From a virus: DNA of 20,349 bases. The stretch is taken from the IMG/VR virus record IMGVR_UViG_3300025785_000128, positions 1-20,349 of that record. One strand, written 5' to 3'. The position numbers and the translations under genes were made by a program. Shown here piece by piece: positions 1 through 6,906 of this stretch; position 1 is the stretch's first letter; each line of letters opens with the position of its first letter. The notes beneath the pieces were generated by a model that had not been told where the DNA came from, did not search any database, and saw nothing but the letters and a program-made list of their open reading frames with translations.

Positions 1-1023
1 GCCTGAACCAAAATAGCCTAGGCCAGTGATCCAAGTTTGTAAGCCACCGTCTTTATCACCCATAGAGATGTCAAGACCTTTAACCATAACAGTTGTAAGT
101 GCTTGAGGGCCAAATGCGGCACCAATGTGGCACTGTGCAGAGCCACGCTTGGTTGTGCGTGTGATATCATGTTGCAAGAATGTTGTGAAGATCACTGTGC
201 AACCGTATAGGTTACGCAACATACCAGTAGCCAATAGCTCATCACCCAATGCTGTTAAACCAGCGTTGATTGATGTTCCACCAGTTACGGCTGGATTGTA
301 AACTGCACCACCAGTTAGTTCGCTCAATAGTGCTTGTTCTTCAGCTGGGCTTAGAACAACTGTTGGACGACCTGGGTTACGCGCCTCACGCCATGCCTTG
401 ATCACATTACGGATCATGCCTGTTACTGAAGTTGCGTTAACTGTGTCAACTGCTAGAGCCTGTGTTGAAGTAGATTCAATTAGTGATAGACCTTGTTGGC
501 TCATTGCTGATACACGAGTGAAACCGTCTGTCTTAGGAGCAGAATCAACTGTGTAGTAGGTTGCGCCTTGAGTAGCTTTGAAACCTGCGTTAGAAACATC
601 AGTAGAAGTAACTGCTGATGGGTCGCCAACGAAAGCTGAAGTAACACGCTGATCAACTTTTTCAGCGAAACTTGCACCTAATTCAGCGCCTAGGTTGTTA
701 GCAAGATCAAACGCTGTTGTCCAGCCTAAGAATTTGCTGAATGCAGTTTGAGCAACTGCTGGAGTAGCAACAACTTCTTTAGCTGTAATTGAAGCAGTTT
801 GCTCATTAGAACCAGTATAGTTGTTTGTGCCGCTATCAGTGAAATCACCGTAGCTGATTGGAGCCATTTTTGGCACCTTGTAGGTATTACCTTGGTTAGG
901 CATAACAACATTGGTCATGTTGACTAGGCCTTGTGATTCGTGCAATACTTGGATTGCTGAGTTTTGGATTGTTTTTTCAAACGCGGAACTTTCACCAGAT
1001 GATCCGCCAATAAAATATGACAT
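1..1023 (-). CDS. Major capsid protein (partial, C-terminus off the window)
   Basis: Reading the minus strand from the ATG at 1023, the frame stays open for 341 codons to the window edge. The N-terminus reads MSYFIGGSSGESSAFEKTIQ and the last visible residues are GDKDGGLQTWITGLGYFGSG. The product would form the icosahedral shell. The call rests on position directly after a scaffold-like gene in a TerS-TerL-portal-scaffold-capsid order, on size, and on composition: many A/G/T/V residues, no signal peptide and a long helical stretch near residues 90-130. An HK97-type fold is expected for tailed phages, but no diagnostic motif was tested. An AAGGAG ribosome site sits 7 nt before the ATG, and the gap to the scaffold stop is 28 nt. 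It is probably only slightly longer than the visible part. Confidence 0.8.
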   Translation of the reverse strand, partial: MSYFIGGSSGESSAFEKTIQNSAIQVLHESQGLVNMTNVVMPNQGNTYKVPKMAPISYGDFTDSGTNNYTGSNEQTASITAKEVVATPAVAQTAFSKFLGWTTAFDLANNLGAELGASFAEKVDQRVTSAFVGDPSAVTSTDVSNAGFKATQGATYYTVDSAPKTDGFTRVSAMSQQGLSLIESTSTQALAVDTVNATSVTGMIRNVIKAWREARNPGRPTVVLSPAEEQALLSELTGGAVYNPAVTGGTSINAGLTALGDELLATGMLRNLYGCTVIFTTFLQHDITRTTKRGSAQCHIGAAFGPQALTTVMVKGLDISMGDKDGGLQTWITGLGYFGSG

Positions 1024-1051
1024 TTAAGTCTCCTTAGTTATATTATCGTCT

Positions 1052-1807
1052 TTATACGATTGGCTTGTTTATTGAGACCTGCATACCTTTTAGACTGCGT
1101 CCACCAATCCCTTGGCTTTCTTTCCACTTTTTCCATCCTTCTAAGTCTTGGCTAGCATCAGGTATTTCACTGTCGCTTCGGCCAACGCCTTGTCCAAATC
1201 TGGAACCAGTGCCAGTCCTTGCGTCATCAACAGCAAGTTTAGGTCTGCTTCTCAATATGTCTTGTGCTAGAGCTTCTAGACCTAATGGGTTACCATTTTT
1301 ATCCAGTCTAGGGCCACCTTGAGCACCCTTAATATAAAAGTTTCCATTATCATCAAATTCTATTTGGCTTTCAAATAGACCTGTAGCGATATCTAACATG
1401 TTAGGATCAAAGCCTGCTTTAACAGCAGTTTCCTTGATACTAGCCTGTAAATTTGTTCTACGCACAGTTTCATCTTTGGCCTGCAGTTGTGACTGTAAAC
1501 CTTGAATCATATTGCGTAGTTCAGCAATTTCGCCACCGCCTGATGACTTGTTGGAACCTTTTGATTTTGCGGAATCACCGTCAGAAGATTTCTTAGCTAG
1601 GCTTTCTACAAACTTGACAGCGTCTTTTGTCTTAGAGAAATCAACGCCAGCAACCTTGCTGAGTGCCTGAAGAACTTCATTTTGTCCACTCTTGCGAATA
1701 GCGCCTAAATTAGGGCCTTCTGTAGATTGAACTGTTTGTTGAGCGCCTGCATCTGCTGGAGCACTCGTTTGTTGGCTAGCGGTGCCACCGTTTGCTTTAA
1801 CATCCAT
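1052..1807 (-). CDS. Scaffolding-like capsid assembly protein
   Basis: This 251-aa protein is hydrophilic, with a low-complexity Q/A/T-rich N-terminus (residues 1-30), a Ser/Lys/Gly linker near 75-92, and a predicted coiled coil at about 93-125 (EIAELRNMIQGLQSQLQAKD). The C-terminal third is polar and contains basic residues, as needed for capsid contact in known scaffolds. Such a profile between portal and major capsid genes is typical of scaffolding proteins, which fill the procapsid and are lost on maturation. No protease motif is visible, so a protease-scaffold fusion is unlikely. An AAGGAAAA site precedes the ATG. The role is inferred from position and composition rather than from a recognised family motif. 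Confidence 0.65.
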   Translation of the reverse strand: MDVKANGGTASQQTSAPADAGAQQTVQSTEGPNLGAIRKSGQNEVLQALSKVAGVDFSKTKDAVKFVESLAKKSSDGDSAKSKGSNKSSGGGEIAELRNMIQGLQSQLQAKDETVRRTNLQASIKETAVKAGFDPNMLDIATGLFESQIEFDDNGNFYIKGAQGGPRLDKNGNPLGLEALAQDILRSRPKLAVDDARTGTGSRFGQGVGRSDSEIPDASQDLEGWKKWKESQGIGGRSLKGMQVSINKPIV

Positions 1808-1847
1808 TTGTTAAATTTTCCTTTTTAGAGTTTAAGGGCGTCTAGCC

Positions 1848-1878
1848 CAGCGACTATGATAACGCACATAGTCCAAGC
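1848..1878 (-). other. Intercistronic hairpin between portal and scaffold
   Basis: GACTATG (1852-1858) pairs with CATAGTC (1867-1873) around an 8-nt loop, in the 86-nt gap after the portal stop. No U tract follows, so it looks like an mRNA processing or stability hairpin rather than an intrinsic terminator. This is a sequence observation only. Confidence 0.4.
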
Positions 1879-1893
1879 GATGAATTAGTTATG

Positions 1894-3411
1894 TTAACGA
1901 CCCACACCCAACATTACAAGCTGGCGTGCAATAGGATCATTTGTGGTAACACCCTTGTCTTGGATCTCACCACCGTATATGTTACCTTCAAGTTCTGATA
2001 TCTTATCAACAACAAATTTCTTCTCATCGGTGGAAGCAAATACAGGTTGTGATGTATTGGCAACACCAATCTTGGCTAGATAATCAGCGGCTTCATCTGG
2101 TGGAGCAATCATCTTGATCACTTCACGATCAATAATTTCCTGCACTACTGGATTGGTAGCTGATAGGGCCTGTGCAGTCTGTAGCAAGGCCATACGGAAT
2201 TGTGTATCTTTGTCTTCGTAGTCTGTGGCATAGTCAATGTCACCTGCCCAGTATAGGCCCATCCACAAGCAGACTAGATCTGCAATGACCATCTCAGCGG
2301 CCTGCATTTGACGAGCACGAGCTGATGCTTTACGATGTAGAGCACGGCGTTCTTCAACAATGCTTATACCTGACTGCACCTGTTGTGTGGCCTGGAAACG
2401 AATGCTTCCACGACCTAGGAAACCATCAAGACGCACAATGAGGCTATCTTGTTGTTCACGAATAGCTTGAATATCCTGGGTGGGGATTTGGAACACTTCA
2501 ACTTGATCTTTGTCACCACGGATGATACCACCGCCACCTGCTGGAATGCGTATGCCAGCGGCCGCACGAATCATGGGCTTAGAGAAACGAATTGAGTCAT
2601 AGGCTTCTGCTTCTAATTTTAACATTTCACGCTGGACATCTGCGGCTTCTGTTAGATCGCTCACTCCAAGGTCTGAACGGCGTTGATCAGGGCGGCCAAT
2701 AACCTGAACAGCAGGAATAGGCATACCCAGGGGTAGTGTATAGGATTCAATAGGGTTGATCAATTGATCTTGATCATTTAGTTCTTTGTCTGTGACCCAA
2801 TAGCGTTCACAGTAGGTTGGATTGACAGCATCACCAGCATACCAAACCTTGATGATTGAATGATCCATGTCTTCATATTCAATCACTTTGAGGTATTCTA
2901 TAAAGTCCTTACCATACTCTGTGGCTATCTTCCAATCAATCACATGTTCTGCTGAACAGTAAGAAAGATAAGGACGGTTGTTTTTGCTGGCCGTTTCTGG
3001 TAGGTCTACAAACACCCATGCCCAACCTTCAATGCCAGCCATGCAAGCAATAGTTTCCATGCAGGCAGTAAATGAGTTGCCATTAAGATCAGCATCTTCT
3101 TCAAATGCCGCCCACCATGCAGGCTCTGCAACGGGGATAGAAACCTTGTTTAGGAATGCTGGATGGCGCTGTGGCTCAGTTTCGTAAACAGTATCAACGA
3201 TTTCATCTACGATGGCTTTGCAAATAGGTAGTGCGGCCACATTAAGCAGTTTGTCACGGAATAGAGCCGCATCCTCAGATGGGCGCTTGACTAGGACTGA
3301 ATTCTTAAAGTTGGGACCGCCTTCATAAGCCGCACGGTATGTAACCATCTGAGGCTTGATTTTATTCATTAAAGCACTAGGTGCTAGAAGTTGACGCACG
3401 GTCATTGACAT
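1894..3411 (-). CDS. Portal protein
   Basis: The 505-aa product has the length of a phage portal, the dodecameric ring at the capsid vertex through which DNA is packed. It sits directly after the large terminase and before the scaffold gene, the canonical place. Visible features are an N-terminal alpha/beta region with several Trp residues (WAWVFVDLP near 130), a central stretch rich in Gln and Arg (RFQATQQVQSGISIVEERRA near 340-360) matching the helical stem/clip region of portals, and an acidic C-terminal part. The upstream AAAGGA lies about 13 nt from the first ATG (3411), longer than ideal; a second in-frame ATG at 3405 is two codons in. The portal role comes from size and synteny; the exact portal family was not established. 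Confidence 0.75.
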   Translation of the reverse strand: MSMTVRQLLAPSALMNKIKPQMVTYRAAYEGGPNFKNSVLVKRPSEDAALFRDKLLNVAALPICKAIVDEIVDTVYETEPQRHPAFLNKVSIPVAEPAWWAAFEEDADLNGNSFTACMETIACMAGIEGWAWVFVDLPETASKNNRPYLSYCSAEHVIDWKIATEYGKDFIEYLKVIEYEDMDHSIIKVWYAGDAVNPTYCERYWVTDKELNDQDQLINPIESYTLPLGMPIPAVQVIGRPDQRRSDLGVSDLTEAADVQREMLKLEAEAYDSIRFSKPMIRAAAGIRIPAGGGGIIRGDKDQVEVFQIPTQDIQAIREQQDSLIVRLDGFLGRGSIRFQATQQVQSGISIVEERRALHRKASARARQMQAAEMVIADLVCLWMGLYWAGDIDYATDYEDKDTQFRMALLQTAQALSATNPVVQEIIDREVIKMIAPPDEAADYLAKIGVANTSQPVFASTDEKKFVVDKISELEGNIYGGEIQDKGVTTNDPIARQLVMLGVGR

Positions 3412-3439
3412 ATATGCGGATATCCTTTTGTTATAACAG

Positions 3440-3448
3440 TTCTATTTA
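3440..3448 (-). promoter_or_regulatory. Possible late-type promoter element before the portal gene
   Basis: The minus strand reads CATAAATAG in the 72-nt gap between large terminase and portal genes, about 30 nt before the portal start. This resembles the T4-type late promoter core TATAAATA. It is a single weak match in AT-rich sequence and there is no T4-type sigma gene in the window, so it is listed as a candidate only. Confidence 0.2.
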
Positions 3449-3483
3449 TGTAGCCCTAGCATATTCTGGTTAAAACAGGCTAT

Positions 3484-4929
3484 TTACATCCAAGATTCTT
3501 CTTGTTCTCCATCAAAGAATCTCTGTTTGATGAGCACATCAAGGGCTGGCATTCCGTCAACTCTTGATCTGGCCATAGGATCTCGCATGTAGTCTTGTCC
3601 TGGCTCAATGCTGGCCATATGATCTCCGTCGAGGTATTCTGGTAAAATAGGTTGTTCATGTGTCATTGGGAACAAGTGATGTATGCCATAACGAATGCAG
3701 TCACCAAGGCCGTCTATGTGTGCATACTTGGCGTCTGAGTATTTGACCAGTTGTTTACGAGTTCCATCCTCATAGTGGTAAGTTTCTAGAGCATCTAATA
3801 GCTTGGTCTCTTGATCATTGATAATCAAACGACCTTGTGCGATAAAAGCATTTGATGAGTTGTCTGTGTCTGAGATTAGGGGATTGCTCTTGGCCGTATT
3901 CATGATGCGAAAACCAAACTTCTCTAGAATAGTTTGATCAGTCGTGCCAAATGCTGAAGTAGTGTCACGATTAAGTTGGCTACCTGATCTATCCATGATG
4001 CTCCAAATTGGACGGTGGGGGAAATCTGCTCTTATCCTCTGGGCTATGCCCTCCGTGCCGCAATCTGGTATGGCATAGGATTTGAGTATTTCAATCCGCC
4101 CTTTTTGACTACGGATATCCCCAACTACCTGTGCAACCACAGCACACATAACCCTTTTGTTAAAGTCATGAAAACTATATAACTCTTTGCCTCTATCGTG
4201 GAGTTGCTCTGGCACAGCCATAGTTCTCTTCCACGCATAATAAAATTGATCTTGCACACTTCCCCAATCGCACTCTAGGTCTTTGGCAAACTTGAGTGGT
4301 GATAATAGATAACGCTGTTCTTCAATCCACTTCTTAGGTTGGACTCGCATTTGATTCCATGTCTTGTGTAGATATATCCAGCGTTCAGGGTGAGTTTGTG
4401 CGTGTTGTGCCCAATCATAGAAAGCGTTCTTGCCTTCAGGGGTTGATATTAGGATTAGGCGTCCTTGGGCTTCTGTTTCTCCAGGGTTTGGTCTGATACG
4501 ATTAGACAGTTCTTGGAGTGCTTCATCAGTAAATTCTGCGGCTTCGTCTGCCACAATGACGCCAGCATTGATACCCTTGAGTCCTGTTTCTGAGGATAAA
4601 CAGAAGATTCTGATTCCATTGGGAAAAGTAATTGTTTTGCTGGAGTTGTTGATTTGTTTTTCATCTTCTAAGCCCCACATGGTGATGCAACGCTGTTTTA
4701 GGTCTTTCCAGATAATTCGTGATATCATGGGTGCTGTTGGGGCAACATAAAGGATATCACGCCCTTTGTGCATGGCAGGTGTTGTCGCGGCTATTGGCAG
4801 GAGCAAACTTGCTAGAAAACTCTTACCACTACCTACTGGCAGGACGGCACAGACATTGCGATCGCTCAGCATGGCCTGCCACACTTCTGATTGTGCGCCA
4901 TAAAGGTCTATATTATGCTGGTTTGACAT
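3484..4929 (-). CDS. terL: Terminase large subunit (ATPase and nuclease)
   Basis: The 481-aa product is the packaging motor that cuts concatemeric DNA and drives it through the portal. The N-terminal ATPase shows a Walker A-like loop LPVGSGKS (residues 30-37), a Walker B VIVADE (124-129) with the catalytic Glu, and a coupling motif ISTPEG (161-166). The C-terminal RNase H-like nuclease is marked by Asp255 in SFHDFN, Asp313 in SIMD, and Asp406/Asp410 in HIDGLGD, which fit the metal-binding triad. Its start overlaps the end of the small subunit gene by 17 nt, indicating translational coupling. The Walker A reads GSGKS rather than the more common GR/GKS/T variants but retains the lysine and serine. 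Confidence 0.92.
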   Translation of the reverse strand: MSNQHNIDLYGAQSEVWQAMLSDRNVCAVLPVGSGKSFLASLLLPIAATTPAMHKGRDILYVAPTAPMISRIIWKDLKQRCITMWGLEDEKQINNSSKTITFPNGIRIFCLSSETGLKGINAGVIVADEAAEFTDEALQELSNRIRPNPGETEAQGRLILISTPEGKNAFYDWAQHAQTHPERWIYLHKTWNQMRVQPKKWIEEQRYLLSPLKFAKDLECDWGSVQDQFYYAWKRTMAVPEQLHDRGKELYSFHDFNKRVMCAVVAQVVGDIRSQKGRIEILKSYAIPDCGTEGIAQRIRADFPHRPIWSIMDRSGSQLNRDTTSAFGTTDQTILEKFGFRIMNTAKSNPLISDTDNSSNAFIAQGRLIINDQETKLLDALETYHYEDGTRKQLVKYSDAKYAHIDGLGDCIRYGIHHLFPMTHEQPILPEYLDGDHMASIEPGQDYMRDPMARSRVDGMPALDVLIKQRFFDGEQEESWM

Positions 4930-5275
4930 CTATTTCAATATAGTCAGGAATTTCTTTAGGTGCAAAGTTCAATTGTGGGGCTATGCTTTCACCATTTGAA
5001 GTTATGTCCACCTTGTCCGCCACTACTTTGGATAGTATAAGTCTATTGTATTCTAACTTTAGGCGTTCATCATCGCCATATAGAGCCTGTTGATAACATA
5101 GAGCGAGTTGAGTGGCAAAAGGTAATCCTACTACTTGTTCAATTTCTTCTAGGATATCCCCTGCTGATATTCTAGTTAATAGGCCTTTAGGGCGACCAGC
5201 ACCTGGGCGAGCTCCACCCCATTTAGGTTTTTCTTCTTGAGCTGTTTGATTTTTTGAATTAGTTTCAAGTTCCAT
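4913..5275 (-). CDS. terS: Terminase small subunit
   Basis: This 120-aa protein carries the motif KWGGARPGAGRPKG (residues 18-31), found near the N-terminus of many small terminase subunits, followed by helices (EEIEQVVGLPFATQLALCYQQ). The small subunit recognises the packaging site and regulates the large-subunit ATPase. It lies immediately before and overlaps the large subunit gene. The start codon at 5275 is buried in a hairpin, described separately. Assignment is firm on motif plus synteny. Confidence 0.85.
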   Translation of the reverse strand: MELETNSKNQTAQEEKPKWGGARPGAGRPKGLLTRISAGDILEEIEQVVGLPFATQLALCYQQALYGDDERLKLEYNRLILSKVVADKVDITSNGESIAPQLNFAPKEIPDYIEIDVKPA

Positions 5276-5297
5276 CCTATATTTAACTAGGATGAAC
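5269..5297 (-). promoter_or_regulatory. Hairpin enclosing the small terminase start codon
   Basis: On the minus strand GTTCATCCTA (5297-5288) pairs with TAGGATGGAAC (5279-5269), ten base pairs with one bulged G and an 8-nt loop. The 3' arm contains the weak AGG ribosome site and the ATG itself, so the folded mRNA would hide the start. This could limit terminase synthesis until the upstream gene is translated or the helix is opened. Confidence 0.4.
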
Positions 5298-5308
5298 TAT
5301 TAGGCTTG

Positions 5309-5497
5309 TTATTTGGCCTCTTTAATATATAAGACTGCGGCAGGATAAAAATATTGTTTCATTTCTTTAACATATTCAACAGGATTCAAATCATACCAAT
5401 CATTTAATTCTTTACCTAAATTAAGTGTATAATCAGTTTCTCGTTGATATGTTTCATATCCATTATTTGGATTGAATACAAATACATTATATTTCAT
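5309..5497 (-). CDS. Small protein of unknown function (62 aa)
   Basis: I do not recognise the family. The protein is rich in Tyr and Asn (MKYNVFVFNPNNGYETYQRE) and ends with a short hydrophobic segment, KQYFYPAAVLYIKEAK. It looks soluble. Its ATG overlaps the stop of the preceding gene as ATGA, with GAGG 10 nt upstream, so translation is coupled. It is the last of a run of tiny coupled genes before the small terminase. The opening ATGAAATA is shared with the start of the gene at 6111. Confidence 0.6.
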   Translation of the reverse strand: MKYNVFVFNPNNGYETYQRETDYTLNLGKELNDWYDLNPVEYVKEMKQYFYPAAVLYIKEAK

Positions 5498-5733
5498 TTT
5501 GCGGGTTCCTCTATTTTCAGTGTGGTAAAACGAGCACTTTCATATTGTGCTATGCGATCTTCTAGCCAAAGTAGGTTGTTGCAGATATCTTCTAACTGCA
5601 TCCAAATAGCCTCAAACTTGGGATTGCCAATCAAGGGTTCGTTTAGGTTGTAGGTTTTGGCTATCTGTTTTAATTGCTTTTGGCAAGCAGAGTAAGGCAT
5701 GCCCAGGATCTGTTCTTTAGAGAGTAGAGTCAT
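5494..5733 (-). CDS. Small helical protein of unknown function (79 aa)
   Basis: The product is mostly helical with conserved-looking Leu/Trp positions (FEAIWMQLEDICNNLLWLED). No known motif is seen. Its ATG overlaps the preceding stop as ATGA and has a strong GGAGG 7 nt upstream, inside an 18-bp sequence repeated exactly at the next junction upstream (see repeat). Coding status is supported by tight coupling on both sides. Confidence 0.65.
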   Translation of the reverse strand: MTLLSKEQILGMPYSACQKQLKQIAKTYNLNEPLIGNPKFEAIWMQLEDICNNLLWLEDRIAQYESARFTTLKIEEPAK

Positions 5734-5897
5734 TCTGCGGCCTCCAACTCTGCTAGTTCATTGGCAACAGCCTGTTCAATATCATCAATAGTTAGACCTT
5801 CAGCATCTATATCAAAATCATCTAGATAATTTACCAAATCTCCAATAAGAGTGTGGCGAATATATTTTAAGCGATCAATCTTGTCTTGCGTATTCAT
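5730..5897 (-). CDS. Small acidic protein of unknown function (55 aa)
   Basis: The frame is open from 5927, but the ATG at 5897 is chosen because GGAGG lies 7 nt before it; the protein then reads MNTQDKIDRLKYIRHTLIGD and ends in an acidic helix (AVANELAELEAAE). It is probably a small helical protein; no family recognised. The start lies inside the end of the preceding gene, overlapping it by 23 nt, and its own stop overlaps the next ATG. Confidence 0.65.
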   Translation of the reverse strand: MNTQDKIDRLKYIRHTLIGDLVNYLDDFDIDAEGLTIDDIEQAVANELAELEAAE

Positions 5898-5911
5898 TCT
5901 GCGGCCTCCAA
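5730..5911 (-). repeat. 18-bp direct repeat at two gene junctions
   Basis: The 18-mer TTGGAGGCCGCAGAATGA occurs exactly at 5747-5730 and 5911-5894. Each copy supplies the ribosome site and start codon of the next small gene. A related shorter form, GGACGCAGAATGA, lies at the 6111 start, and GAGGAACCCGCAAAATGA at the 5497 start. The two exact copies are read in different frames of the upstream genes (LEAAE-stop versus WRPQNE), so conservation is at nucleotide level. Confidence 0.75.
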
Positions 5912-6111
5912 TCCAAACCATATCCACTGTATATTACGGTGTTGCCTTTGCGTATGGTCCAATCATAGACACTACGGATATGTAAACGAGCATAACGGCG
6001 TTTTAACCATTTACGCACTCTTTCTGGTAATGCTTGTTCGTCTTCTTCTGGCCAGTTGATCCAAAGTTCATCTAGTAAATCTTCATTAACTACATCTACG
6101 GTGTATTTCAT
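5875..6111 (-). CDS. Small protein of unknown function (78 aa)
   Basis: I choose ATG 6111 (MKYTVDVVNEDLLDELWINW), preceded by AAGGACGCAGA, over the in-frame ATG at 6156, which also has an AGAGG 8 nt upstream and would add 15 residues. The choice is uncertain because a 13-codon reading frame (6149-6108) ends in ATGA exactly at 6111, the same coupling style as the genes downstream. The protein has an acidic first half, a basic middle (RVRKWLKRRYARLHIRS) and Trp/Tyr residues towards the end. Function unknown. Confidence 0.6.
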   Translation of the reverse strand: MKYTVDVVNEDLLDELWINWPEEDEQALPERVRKWLKRRYARLHIRSVYDWTIRKGNTVIYSGYGLDWRPQNEYARQD

Positions 6112-6149
6112 TCTGCGTCCTTGTAAAGTGCGAGTTCTTCTGGCTTCAT
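6108..6149 (-). CDS. Possible 13-aa leader peptide
   Basis: The minus strand encodes MKPEELALYKDAE followed by TGA, which overlaps the next start as ATGA. AGAGG lies about 15 nt before this ATG, on the long side. The terminal Ala-Glu and the overlap mimic the junctions of the next genes, suggesting a coupling leader or the remnant of a deleted gene. The alternative is that translation starts at 6156 in the main frame and this is chance. Confidence 0.3.
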   Translation of the reverse strand: MKPEELALYKDAE

Positions 6150-6208
6150 AAATCATTTCGCTACCTCTTTCTGTGTGTTAAGCAAGAACTATTTCTTACT
6201 ATGTTAAT

Positions 6209-6255
6209 AGTATAGCATCTAGTTTGGAAAAACACAAAGGGAAATTTTACCAAAA
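6209..6255 (-). promoter_or_regulatory. Promoter B, for the packaging/capsid operon
   Basis: On the minus strand TTGTGT (6237-6232), 17 nt, TATACT (6214-6209) form a sigma70-like promoter about 50-100 nt before the first small gene. TTTTGG (6255-6250) lies 12 nt upstream of the -35, the same arrangement as in promoters A and C. It directly follows the U tract of the structured RNA, so terminator and promoter are back to back. Confidence 0.6.
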
Positions 6256-6348
6256 AAGGGTGAGCCCAGCATTTGGCTTGTGTGGAAGAAACGGCGAAAA
6301 TTGGCACCCACGGCATCCTGCTCAGCGCCGTTAACGGGCTCACCCTTT
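6250..6348 (-). ncRNA. Structured RNA element ending in an intrinsic terminator
   Basis: On the minus strand a 13-bp helix P1 (6348-6336 with 6267-6255) closes a 68-nt interior that holds a 7-bp helix P2, AACGGCG (6332-6326) with CGCCGTT (6296-6290). A TTTTTT run follows P1 immediately. It could be a regulatory leader, a phage small RNA, or just an elaborate terminator. No known riboswitch or tRNA consensus was recognised. A 60-codon open frame across it has no convincing ribosome site. Confidence 0.45.
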
Positions 6349-6363
6349 ATTTAGATAAAAGAA

Positions 6364-6393
6364 ACCCCCTTACAGCTCATGCTATAAAGGGGT
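6364..6393 (-). terminator. Intrinsic terminator just after a promoter
   Basis: ACCCCTTTATAGC (6393-6381) pairs with GCTGTAAGGGGGT (6376-6364) over 13 pairs, two of them G-U that work only on the minus strand, around the loop ATGA. TTTCTTTT follows. The expected start point of the promoter at 6411-6439 is only about 10 nt before the hairpin, so this promoter would yield a transcript of about 50 nt unless read-through occurs. Confidence 0.65.
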
Positions 6394-6410
6394 CCTGCTT
6401 TCTTATTATT

Positions 6411-6439
6411 AGTATAGCACCACGAGGGAAAGAGGGCAA
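6411..6439 (-). promoter_or_regulatory. Promoter of a possible small RNA
   Basis: TTGCCC (6439-6434), 17 nt, TATACT (6416-6411) on the minus strand. It lacks the TTTTGG upstream box. No protein gene follows before two terminator-like structures, so the transcript would be non-coding. Confidence 0.5.
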
Positions 6440-6463
6440 TAACTCTTAATAGGAAATCTGTCC

Positions 6464-6489
6464 AGAATAAGGGGTTTCCCCCTTATTCT
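6464..6489 (-). terminator. GAAA-loop hairpin after the metallopeptidase-like gene
   Basis: AGAATAAGGGG (6489-6479) and CCCCTTATTCT (6474-6464) form an 11-bp perfect stem with a GAAA (GNRA) loop, starting at the last base of the TAA stop codon. The 3' arm itself is U-rich (CTTATTCT) but no further U run follows. It probably acts as a terminator or 3' end stabiliser. Confidence 0.6.
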
Positions 6490-6791
6490 TATGTTAGTTG
6501 TTCATCTATCCAAATCCTTAAATCTTTGTTTTCTTTTAATACTTTGGCTAATGCTTCTGCTATATAATATATTTTGTCATGATGTAGTTTTAATCTCATT
6601 AGTTCATCTACACTATGTAATATCTCATGAAACATTGTATCTACAGCGTCTTCTCCTTTGAGATCTGGATTGATCCAAATTGTTTGACGCCAAGCTGGCG
6701 ATATAGATCCATGTAATTTCTTTTTTTGTTCCTCATCAACAATTGGTTTGATTTGGTAAGTTACTGGACCAACTTTTACTTTCTTTAACAT
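6489..6791 (-). CDS. Small HExxH metallopeptidase-like protein
   Basis: The 100-aa protein contains FHEILHSVDE (residues 54-63), an HExxH zinc motif in a helix, as in small phage metallopeptidase-like proteins and SprT/ImmA-type folds. A preceding strand and turn (SPAWRQTIWINPDLKGEDAV) look like the edge strand and loop before the active helix. The third zinc ligand is not certain; His70/His71 or Glu79 are candidates. AAAAGGAAA precedes the ATG. It forms a single-gene unit with its own promoter and terminator hairpin, unlike its neighbours. Substrate unknown. Confidence 0.65.
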   Translation of the reverse strand: MLKKVKVGPVTYQIKPIVDEEQKKKLHGSISPAWRQTIWINPDLKGEDAVDTMFHEILHSVDELMRLKLHHDKIYYIAEALAKVLKENKDLRIWIDEQLT

Positions 6792-6812
6792 TTCTATTTC
6801 CTTTTTAAGTTA

Positions 6813-6832
6813 ATACTGCTTTCCCTCGCAGT
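6813..6832 (-). other. 5' leader hairpin of the metallopeptidase-like gene
   Basis: TACTGC (6832-6827) pairs with GCAGTA (6818-6813) around GAGGGAAA. It lies at or just after the expected transcription start, before the ribosome site; it may stabilise the 5' end of the mRNA. Confidence 0.35.
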
Positions 6833-6838
6833 AATAAT

Positions 6839-6885
6839 AGTATAAGCGAACTAGAAATTAAAATCAACAGAAAATTTAGCCAAAA
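6839..6885 (-). promoter_or_regulatory. Promoter A, for the metallopeptidase-like gene
   Basis: TTGATT (6867-6862), 17 nt, TATACT (6844-6839) on the minus strand, with TTTTGG (6885-6880) exactly 12 nt upstream of the -35 and an AT-rich stretch CTAAATTTTCTG between. It matches promoters B and C in spacing and is 48 nt from the gene start. Confidence 0.65.
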
Positions 6886-6906
6886 GTCATCTACACGGTG
6901 GCTGAG

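Larger units (their letters stand above)
6157..6488 (-). other. 332-nt intergenic regulatory region
   Basis: The gap between the metallopeptidase-like gene and the small-gene operon contains, in transcription order, a GAAA-loop hairpin, a TTGCCC/TATACT promoter, a U-tailed hairpin, a P1/P2 structured RNA with terminal U tract, promoter B and the leader of the next operon. No convincing protein gene is seen apart from a possible short leader just downstream. Confidence 0.7.

Noticed and set aside
5280-5285. T4-type late promoter (TAAATA) before the small terminase
   Set aside because: It lies only a few bases before the start codon and is the loop of the start-codon hairpin, so it cannot give a normal leader. 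A similar match just before 9044 is rejected for the same reason.
6161-6343. 60-codon open frame on the minus strand across the structured RNA and promoter B
   Set aside because: It has no convincing ribosome site, has unlike-phage composition, and its frame covers a terminator U tract and promoter B, so it is better read as non-coding.
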